A DNA stretch of 5,867 nt from Dehalococcoidia bacterium (GTDB lineage: Bacteria > Chloroflexota > Dehalococcoidia > JAUYDP01): NCBI GenBank assembly GCA_030691805.1, contig JAUYDP010000166.1:1-5867 (forward strand), in the 5' to 3' direction. Both the position numbers and the translations under genes were made by a program. Below are positions 1 to 5,079 of the stretch, piece by piece. Below the pieces are notes generated by a model. That model ran no database searches. It was not told where the DNA came from and saw nothing but the letters and a program-made list of their open reading frames with translations. Every line of letters begins with the position of its first letter. The stretch's first letter is position 1.

Positions 1-1
1 G

Positions 2-214
2 GAGGCAGCAGCCAGTCTCAAGCAGATATTGCGGGGAGGGCCAGGGGCACAGCGCACCGTCGTGATGACGACCCATAACCTGGAGCGGGGTCTCCAGTTC
101 AGCGATCGGGTAGCCATCATGCATCGCGGGCGGATTGTCTATATGGAACAAGGCAAGGTAGACCCAGCCATCTTTCGGGAGGTATACATCGAGCGCACTG
201 GCTTGAGGGAATAG
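2..214 (+). CDS. ccmA: Heme exporter ABC ATPase CcmA, C-terminal part (5' end outside window)
   Basis: This is the last 70 residues of an ABC transporter ATP-binding subunit; the gene enters from the left edge in the frame starting at base 2. Visible residues begin just after where the Walker B/D-loop region would lie. They include a beta strand leading into the H-loop (VVMTTHN, switch histidine at fragment residue 25) and the usual ABC ending (SDRVAIMHRGRIVY). Walker A, Walker B and the LSGGQ signature are off the window. The CcmA assignment rests mainly on the neighbour: the TAG stop at 212-214 overlaps the GTG start of a clear CcmB by one base, so the two are probably translationally coupled. 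In the family, CcmA is the cytoplasmic ATPase that works with CcmB (and CcmC) to release holo-CcmE during cytochrome c maturation. On its own the fragment could belong to any ABC ATPase. Confidence 0.8.
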   Translation, partial: EAAASLKQILRGGPGAQRTVVMTTHNLERGLQFSDRVAIMHRGRIVYMEQGKVDPAIFREVYIERTGLRE

Positions 215-882
215 TGGGTTTTCTGAGCCGGGTGGCGGCTATTGCCTTAAAGGATATTGTCATGGAGATGAGAACCAAGGAGATCCTTGTCTCTATGTTC
301 ACATTTGCCTTCCTGGTAATGGTCATCTTCAACTTCTCCTTCGAGCTGAAAGTGGAGAACCTGGTTGGCCTGGCTCCGGGCGTTCTTTGGGTGGCCTTCG
401 TCTTCGCAGGGGTCTTGGGCCTCAGCCGCTCTTTCATCCTCGAAAAAGAAAACGGCTCTCTGGACGGACTCATGCTGGCGCCGGTGGACCGATCAGCGAT
501 CTACCTGGGGAAACTCCTGAGCAACCTGGCCTTCATGCTGGCGGTAGACGTAGTCATGGTCCCTCTGTTTGCCGGCCTGTACAACGCCCCGGCCCTAAAT
601 CTTTATATTTTCCTGGTGGTATTCTTGGGGAATTTGGGCTTTGCCGCTGTGGGCACGCTGTTTTCGGCTGTGGCGGTGAATACCCGTATCCGGGAGACCA
701 TGTTGCCTATTCTCTTCCTCCCGGTAGTCGTGCCGGTGGTTATCAGCGCCGTTAAGTTTACTGGGGCGGTTCTGGAGGGACAAGTAGGGCCAGCGCTCCC
801 CTGGCTGAATCTTCTTCTGGCCTTCGATGCTGTGTTTCTGGCGCTCCCCTTCGTCCTATTTGAATTCGTTATGGAAGAATAG
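214..882 (+). CDS. ccmB: Heme exporter membrane protein CcmB
   Basis: This 222-residue integral membrane protein has the usual CcmB length of about 220. It is the permease partner of CcmA in the cytochrome c maturation complex. About six hydrophobic segments can be seen, roughly at residues 24-43, 52-70, 100-121, 128-155, 162-181 and 194-219. Family-typical stretches are present: the FILEKENGSLDGLMLAPVDR loop (residues 74-93), NTRIRETMLPILFLPVVVPV (about 156-175), and the N-terminal 'ALKDIVMEMRTKEIL' before the first membrane helix. The GTG start at 214 overlaps the ccmA stop. A weak GAGGGA lies only 3 bases upstream, so initiation probably depends on coupling. A later ATG at 262 would remove the conserved N-terminal cytoplasmic helix and is less likely. 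The gene is not followed by ccmC on this side, as it is in many ccm operons; a two-component system comes next. No frame damage is seen. Confidence 0.93.
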   Translation: MGFLSRVAAIALKDIVMEMRTKEILVSMFTFAFLVMVIFNFSFELKVENLVGLAPGVLWVAFVFAGVLGLSRSFILEKENGSLDGLMLAPVDRSAIYLGKLLSNLAFMLAVDVVMVPLFAGLYNAPALNLYIFLVVFLGNLGFAAVGTLFSAVAVNTRIRETMLPILFLPVVVPVVISAVKFTGAVLEGQVGPALPWLNLLLAFDAVFLALPFVLFEFVMEE

Positions 883-889
883 AAGGCAA

Positions 890-918
890 TTGACAGGCTG
901 TTAGAGCGATGATAAGGT
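890..918 (+). promoter_or_regulatory. Predicted sigma70-type promoter for the two-component operon
   Basis: A perfect -35 hexamer TTGACA (890-895) is followed by a 17-bp spacer and TAAGGT (913-918) as -10. The -10 is only 3/6 to consensus but keeps the T1, A2 and T6 positions. It begins 8 bp after the ccmB stop and faces the response regulator. Transcription would start near 925, leaving a leader of about 120 nt made almost entirely of the heptamer repeat. This implies that the regulator and kinase can be transcribed apart from ccmAB. It is a prediction from consensus matching alone. Confidence 0.5.
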
Positions 919-941
919 GAAGCTGCCGCCTTCCCTGCGTT

Positions 942-1046
942 GGAGATAGGAGATAGGAGATAGGAGATAGGAGATAGGAGATAGGAGATAGGAGATAGGA
1001 GATAGGAGATAGGAGATAGGAGATAGGAGATAGGAGATAGGAGATT
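942..1046 (+). repeat. Heptanucleotide tandem repeat (GGAGATA)14 + GGAGATT in the regulator leader
   Basis: Fourteen exact head-to-tail copies of GGAGATA occupy 942-1039. A fifteenth copy, GGAGATT, is at 1040-1046. The array fills nearly the whole leader between the predicted promoter and the response regulator start, and its last two bases belong to the TTG start codon (1045-1047). Every unit has a GGAG core, so the leader RNA would hold a Shine-Dalgarno-like site every 7 nt. The one at 1033-1036 sits 8 nt before the TTG, which is good spacing, whereas the last (1040-1043) is too close. Because 7 is not a multiple of 3, the unit's TAG appears in all three forward frames, so the array cannot be coding on this strand. 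Perfect identity between units suggests recent expansion or ongoing slippage. Confidence 0.97.
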
Positions 1047-1716
1047 GAAGGGGCGTATTCTGGTTGTAGACGATGACCCGGAGATCCTTAGTCTTTTGCG
1101 CCGGGGACTCACCTACGAGGGATATGTTGTGGAGGAGGCCAGCGATGGGAAAGAGGCCCTGGCCAAGGCCCTGCAATGGTCACCGGACCTTGTTGTACTG
1201 GATGTAATGATGCCCGGCCTCGACGGGCTGGAGGTCTGTGATCGTCTGCGCCAGGCCGATGATGTCCCCATCCTGATGCTTAGCGCCAAGCGAACGGTTT
1301 CCGATCGTGTGCTTGGCCTCGAGCGGGGAGCGGATGATTACCTGATCAAGCCCTTCGCATTTGACGAGCTGTTGGCCCGGGTCAGGGCACTTCTCCGGCG
1401 CCGAAAGCCGGGTACCGAAATGCTCCGGTTTGCGGATTTGGCTATGGATATCTCGAGCCGTGAGGTCACCCGTGCCCAGAGGCAGGTCGAGTTAACCACT
1501 AAAGAGTTCGATCTTCTAGAGCTGTTTATGCGTCATCCCCGCCAGGTCCTCCGGCGGGAGCTTATCTTGGAGCGGGTATGGGGTTACGATTTCGAAGGGG
1601 AATCAAATGTTATTGATGTCTATGTGCGTTACCTCAGGGCCAAGCTACGAACAGGTAACGAGTTGCCTCTTCTACATACTGTGCGAGGCGTTGGCTACGT
1701 TCTGAAGGAGCCTTGA
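1045..1716 (+). CDS. OmpR/PhoB-family response regulator
   Basis: This 223-residue cytoplasmic DNA-binding response regulator has the standard length for its family. The receiver domain (about 3-118) has the acidic pocket D9-D10-D11, phospho-acceptor D53 in VVLDVMMPGLDG, switch serine S80, Y99 and the conserved lysine K102 in YLIKPF. The winged-helix output domain (about 126-222) has the recognisable LTTKEFDLLELF, VWGYDF and VIDVYVRYLRAKL elements and ends in HTVRGVGYVL. Phosphorylation by the adjacent kinase should promote dimerisation and promoter binding. Targets are unknown; ccmAB or its own operon are possibilities without direct evidence. The TTG start at 1045 is chosen because it gives the family-typical MKGRILVVDDD start, no alternative start lies nearby, and an in-frame TAG at 1024 blocks upstream extension. 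The ribosome site comes from the tandem repeat. The stop TGA (1714-1716) overlaps the kinase ATG. Confidence 0.95.
   Translation: MKGRILVVDDDPEILSLLRRGLTYEGYVVEEASDGKEALAKALQWSPDLVVLDVMMPGLDGLEVCDRLRQADDVPILMLSAKRTVSDRVLGLERGADDYLIKPFAFDELLARVRALLRRRKPGTEMLRFADLAMDISSREVTRAQRQVELTTKEFDLLELFMRHPRQVLRRELILERVWGYDFEGESNVIDVYVRYLRAKLRTGNELPLLHTVRGVGYVLKEP
1705..1710 (+). promoter_or_regulatory. Ribosome binding site of the histidine kinase (decides ATG 1716)
   Basis: AAGGAG lies inside the last codons of the response regulator, 5 nt before the ATG at 1716. A TTG at 1713 in the same frame is only 2 nt from this site, so the ATG in the TGATG overlap is the better start. Confidence 0.7.
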
Positions 1717-3179
1717 TGCTGCCAATCCGGTGGCGGCTTACCCTGGGCTATAGCTTCTTCATGGCTCTGGCGCTGGTGGGCCTGGGAGTGGCCGTCTATG
1801 TCCTTCTCTCTCACAATCTCCAGGGGGAGATTGACCGGTCCCTGGCCCTGAAGACCGCTGAAGTGCAGCGAGCTATAAGGGTCACTGGCGAGACCCTCCC
1901 ACCGCAGATTGGAGCGGAAGAGCTGGATACCAGTCCCCGCAGGCTTTCCCTGCCGGAGCCATTTGTGCAACTGCTTGATGCTCAGGGGGCTGTCGTGGTC
2001 ACCTCGCCAAACCTTAAGGGCCAGCACGTTCCATTGGACCCGGCTGTCATAATAGAGGCCCTGGAAGGTAAGCCCGGCTCGACCACCCTTGCCATTGCGG
2101 AGGGCCAACGGGTGCGCCTTCTCACCACTCCGGTTATTCATGGGGAGCGGGTCATTGGGGTGGTCCAGGTGGGCCAATCCCTCTATACACTGGACTCGAG
2201 CCTGAAGCAGGTTGCCTATTTGCTGGCTCTGGGGGTCTTTATCACCTGGGTGCTTTTCTCCCTGGGCGGATGGCTGGTTGCCGGCCGCGCTTTACACCCT
2301 GTCTCTGAGATAAGCCAGGCCGCCGAACGAATCGGCGCCACCGGCGACTTCGGCCAGCGGATTTCTTATTACGGCCCTAAGGACGAGCTGGGGGACCTGG
2401 CAACGACGTTCAACCGTATGATCGAGCGCATCCAGAGGACGTTCGAGGCCCAGCGGCAGTTTGTGGCAGACGCTTCCCATGAGTTGGGCAGCCCTTTAAC
2501 CGTAATCCGGGGCAATCTGGACCTACTCAAGCGCGGACTTCCCGCGGATGATCAAATGGAGTGCCAGCGGTCCATGGAGGGTGAAGCTGCTCGTATGGAC
2601 CGCATCATAGGGGACCTCCTGACTCTGGCCCAGATGAATGGATACCCGCGATCCGAGCTTGGGAAAGTCAGGCTGGACCAGTTGGTTCAGCAGGTGTATC
2701 GTGAGGCCCAGTTTCTGGCAGGAAAGCGGCGTATTTCCCTGGAGCAGTACCAGCCGGCCATGGTCCTTGGGGACTCTCATCAGTTGACGCAGGCCATATT
2801 CAATCTGGTTGATAATGCCGTCAAGTACACCCCTGAGAGTGGGTCTATAACCCTTTCGGTGTTAAAGAGCGGCCAGTGGGCCTTGGTCAGAGTTGCCGAT
2901 ACGGGAATCGGTATCCCTCAGGAGGAGCTTCCCCATATCTTCGATCGTTTCTACCGGGTGGATAAGGCGCGTTCCCGTTCGAAGGGGGGCACCGGGCTGG
3001 GCCTACCTATCGTAAAAGCTATCGCTGAGTACCATGGCGGGAGAGTTACAGTCGAGAGCGCCCCGGCCAGCGGCAGCGTCTTTACCCTGTGGCTGCCCGT
3101 CGCGACGCCGCATTTGGCTGAGGAGCGAGTCCCATTTGACGCCACGTCGGCCCGGAGCAACCAGATCTCCTCTTCTTAA
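1716..3179 (+). CDS. Membrane sensor histidine kinase (HAMP, HisKA, HATPase_c)
   Basis: This 487-residue kinase is the cognate partner of the preceding regulator, whose stop it overlaps by one base. Numbered from ATG 1716: membrane segment 1 about 12-32; extracytoplasmic sensor region about 33-163 (probably PAS/Cache-like, with no recognised ligand motif); membrane segment 2 about 167-189; HAMP about 190-242; HisKA about 243-308 with phospho-acceptor H255 in ASHELGSPLT; and an ATPase domain about 350-463. The ATPase domain has an N box (NLVDN, N363 and N367), a G1 box (DTGIG, 396-400), an F box (IFDRFYR) and a G2 box (GTGLGL, 425-430). All catalytic elements are present, so it should be active. 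The H box is unusual: it reads HELGSP where HELRTP is usual. The C-terminal tail after about residue 464 is hydrophilic and unconserved in appearance. The signal sensed cannot be read from sequence. Confidence 0.95.
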   Translation: MLPIRWRLTLGYSFFMALALVGLGVAVYVLLSHNLQGEIDRSLALKTAEVQRAIRVTGETLPPQIGAEELDTSPRRLSLPEPFVQLLDAQGAVVVTSPNLKGQHVPLDPAVIIEALEGKPGSTTLAIAEGQRVRLLTTPVIHGERVIGVVQVGQSLYTLDSSLKQVAYLLALGVFITWVLFSLGGWLVAGRALHPVSEISQAAERIGATGDFGQRISYYGPKDELGDLATTFNRMIERIQRTFEAQRQFVADASHELGSPLTVIRGNLDLLKRGLPADDQMECQRSMEGEAARMDRIIGDLLTLAQMNGYPRSELGKVRLDQLVQQVYREAQFLAGKRRISLEQYQPAMVLGDSHQLTQAIFNLVDNAVKYTPESGSITLSVLKSGQWALVRVADTGIGIPQEELPHIFDRFYRVDKARSRSKGGTGLGLPIVKAIAEYHGGRVTVESAPASGSVFTLWLPVATPHLAEERVPFDATSARSNQISSS

Positions 3180-3251
3180 ACAAGATGTTTTCCGAAGTTT
3201 TAGCCTCGCAATCTGAAAGACAGGTGAACTGGTTGATTGTAGGAATTGGCG

Positions 3252-4853
3252 TTACCTTACCTTCTTTCGACTTTTGGCAAGCTTCTCCCCAGTCTTATAG
3301 TGCTCCCCTCTAAGGGCTAGCTCAGCCTCTTCTTCGAACTCCTGGCTCCAATAGCCCAACTCGTATCCGTACCACGGCATCTTCAGATTCAGCTTCGGCA
3401 ATCCTTCCGCTTCCCACAGTTCCAGGGCATTCTCCATAAACTCACGCTTGGGCAGGGAAACCGGCGGGTAGGGCCACTTCCTGGTGGCATCAATCAAAAT
3501 GGCTGAGGTGCCCTCGATTGACGGGAAAGTAGCCGCCTCATGCGTCAGACTACCGAGGGGGGTAGCAGAGTGGTCCAGGGCCGCGCCTTTGCCCATGGTC
3601 ATGCGAGTGTCCCGATGGGGCATCCATCGAAAGCTAAGGGCCCAGTTTACTGAGTCTGCATCGCGAGGATCAATATCACCATCTACCGCGACGATTATCT
3701 TGCCAATACTCGGATCGAACCCGACGGCGGCGTTGAGGGCTTGCCAGGGCTGGGCCAGGTTGGTCTTATCTAGCTGGATAACCAGGTAATTCCAACTGCC
3801 GCTTGACTCAAGAAAGGCTACGTCTTTAATTGTCGGGATGTTGCAATCGTACCGGAGAAACTTGTAGAGCACCCCTTCGAAGGATATCTGTCGAATCTTG
3901 GAGGACTCGGAAGGCGGCATCTGGCTGATAATAGCGTGGTAGATGGCGTCCTTACGGAAAGTTATGCACTTGACCTTAACGAAGGGGTTAAGGACACGGT
4001 CACCCATATAGCCGCAGTACTCGCCAAAGGGAGCTTCCGGCTCTAGGAACTCCGTGTCCATTTCACCTTCGATGACGATCTCGGCATTGGCCGGGACCTC
4101 CATGTCTATGGTCTTGCACTTGACCACTTCCAGCGGCTCCCCCATCAGTGCCCCAGACACGGCCAACTCGTCCACGCCGTAGGGGATCTTGGCCGCCGCA
4201 GTATAGGCGATGCTAGGCGGGCCGCCCATCACCAGGGCCGCCTCCAGGGGCACGCCTCTCTTGCGGGCCTTATCCCAGTGCACATAAATGTGTTGAGTGG
4301 GACTGACATAGATCCCCAGCCTATCCTTGGCCTTGACCTGAGACCGGTAGTTACCCACGTTGCGAATGCCGGTATCAAGGTCCTTAGTGATCCAGTGGGT
4401 CGCGGTGGTATAGGGGGCGTTGTCGTAGCCGGGAGTGGAAATCGGCACGGGGATTCTCTCGATGCCATTGCCATCCCTATACAGGTCGTCGCCCATGATA
4501 ACGACATCGTGGACCGGGCCGCTGGGGACCAGCTTGGGGGTAAGCTGGTTCTGTAGGGCATAAGCCCATTTCTCTCGGAGGTCCTCTATCTTGCAGCCGA
4601 TGCCCAGGGCATAGATGGCGCGAGAGCCAGCGACGATGCCGACCGCCACGGGCATATCATATCTGCGCCCCTTAACGTCGGTCACGTTCTCGAAGAGAAA
4701 CCCTTTCCGTTCATCTTCAGGAAGGCCGCGAAATTGGAGGCGCACAAAGGGCATCAGCTCTGTGTCTTTGTTTATGGGCCTCTTTATCCTCACCAGCTTG
4801 CCGTTCTCTTCCAGCAGCCTTATGTGCTCCCGCAGGTCTTTCAGTAACGCCAT
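3252..4853 (-). CDS. UbiD-family prenylated-FMN-dependent (de)carboxylase
   Basis: This 533-residue protein belongs to the UbiD family, which reversibly decarboxylates aromatic, heteroaromatic or unsaturated acids using prenylated FMN made by a UbiX partner (none in the window). Numbered from ATG 4853, the catalytic R-E-E set is recognisable: R170 in NVGNYRSQ, then E273 and E278 in EPEAPFGEYCGY. By analogy with fungal Fdc1 (R173, E277, E282) the spacing is nearly identical. Likely cofactor or metal contacts are N165, H192 and a glutamate in GEPLEVVK (239 or 242). The protein is longer than the roughly 490 residues of E. coli-type UbiD, with a charged C-terminal extension. ATG 4853 is preferred to ATG 4922 because AAGGAGG (4864-4870) precedes it, residue 2 onward (ALLKDLREHI) is the typical family beginning, and 4922 has no ribosome site. 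Substrate unknown; a role in ubiquinone synthesis is not implied. It is transcribed divergently from the molybdenum hydroxylase gene. Confidence 0.93.
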   Translation of the reverse strand: MALLKDLREHIRLLEENGKLVRIKRPINKDTELMPFVRLQFRGLPEDERKGFLFENVTDVKGRRYDMPVAVGIVAGSRAIYALGIGCKIEDLREKWAYALQNQLTPKLVPSGPVHDVVIMGDDLYRDGNGIERIPVPISTPGYDNAPYTTATHWITKDLDTGIRNVGNYRSQVKAKDRLGIYVSPTQHIYVHWDKARKRGVPLEAALVMGGPPSIAYTAAAKIPYGVDELAVSGALMGEPLEVVKCKTIDMEVPANAEIVIEGEMDTEFLEPEAPFGEYCGYMGDRVLNPFVKVKCITFRKDAIYHAIISQMPPSESSKIRQISFEGVLYKFLRYDCNIPTIKDVAFLESSGSWNYLVIQLDKTNLAQPWQALNAAVGFDPSIGKIIVAVDGDIDPRDADSVNWALSFRWMPHRDTRMTMGKGAALDHSATPLGSLTHEAATFPSIEGTSAILIDATRKWPYPPVSLPKREFMENALELWEAEGLPKLNLKMPWYGYELGYWSQEFEEEAELALRGEHYKTGEKLAKSRKKVR

Positions 4854-4863
4854 TCTAGATATT

Positions 4864-4870
4864 CCTCCTT
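4864..4870 (-). promoter_or_regulatory. Strong ribosome binding site of the UbiD-family gene
   Basis: On the minus strand AAGGAGG (continuing to AAGGAGGAA) lies 10 nt before the ATG at 4853. It settles the start at 4853; the in-frame ATG at 4922 would add 23 residues of low-complexity look and lacks any such site. Confidence 0.75.
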
Positions 4871-4960
4871 TAGCTAAAAGTGGGGCGGCCGGTATTGCGG
4901 TTCGTGAATTCTGGTCCAGCATGAAATGAGCGAGTAACCCCCCCGGCCTTCTTTGGGTAT

Positions 4961-4989
4961 ATCTTAAACCTAACTATTATTCCGGTCAA
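4961..4989 (-). promoter_or_regulatory. Predicted promoter of the UbiD-family gene
   Basis: Reading the minus strand, TTGACC (4989-4984) is a 5/6 -35 box. It is followed by a 17-bp spacer and TAAGAT (4966-4961), a 4/6 -10 box. Transcription would begin near 4954, giving a leader of about 100 nt. The -35 box is the left arm of the 4984-5001 dyad. Confidence 0.5.
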
Positions 4990-5001
4990 CATTGTTTGAC
5001 C
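4984..5001. promoter_or_regulatory. Inverted-repeat operator candidate shared by two divergent promoters
   Basis: GGTCAA (4984-4989) and TTGACC (4996-5001) form a perfect dyad with 6-bp arms and a 6-bp centre. The arm centres are 12 bp apart, close to one helical turn, which would suit a dimeric helix-turn-helix regulator. Each arm doubles as the -35 box of an outward-facing promoter, so binding would affect both the decarboxylase and the hydroxylase genes. No regulator gene of this kind is visible here apart from the response regulator, which is not known to bind it. Confidence 0.55.
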
Positions 5002-5024
5002 TTGGGCCGAAGAAGGGATAGGAT
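4996..5024 (+). promoter_or_regulatory. Predicted promoter of the molybdenum hydroxylase gene
   Basis: TTGACC (4996-5001, 5/6) is separated by 17 bp from TAGGAT (5019-5024, 4/6). Transcription would begin near 5031, about 50 nt before the ATG at 5080. The -35 box is the right arm of the dyad, mirroring the minus-strand promoter. Confidence 0.5.
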
Positions 5025-5079
5025 ATGCGCTAAAGTCGCAGACAAGGGTGAAAGCTGCGCTCGGAGGAAAAAACGCCTG

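Noticed and set aside
387..755. 122-codon plus-strand open frame inside ccmB
   Set aside because: It is an out-of-frame shadow of a well-supported membrane protein; its Pro/Gly/Arg-rich translation matches no domain I recognise.
942..1046. CRISPR array
   Set aside because: The units are 7 bp and directly adjacent with no spacers, so this is a simple tandem repeat.
603..1176. Minus-strand open frames with a repeated Leu-Ser-Pro-Ile-Ser-Tyr-Leu peptide
   Set aside because: They are the reverse reading of the GGAGATA array, whose reverse complement lacks stops. They overlap ccmB and the response regulator extensively and have no independent support as genes.
3180..3251. Possible bidirectional terminator between the convergent kinase and UbiD genes
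   Set aside because: The only dyad is CAATC/GATTG (3209-3213 and 3235-3239) with a 21-nt loop and no flanking T run, too weak to call. The gap holds nothing else I can recognise.
4854..4922. Upstream ATG at 4922 extending the UbiD-family protein by 23 residues
   Set aside because: It has no ribosome site before it, and the extra residues run through the strong AAGGAGG site of the ATG at 4853.
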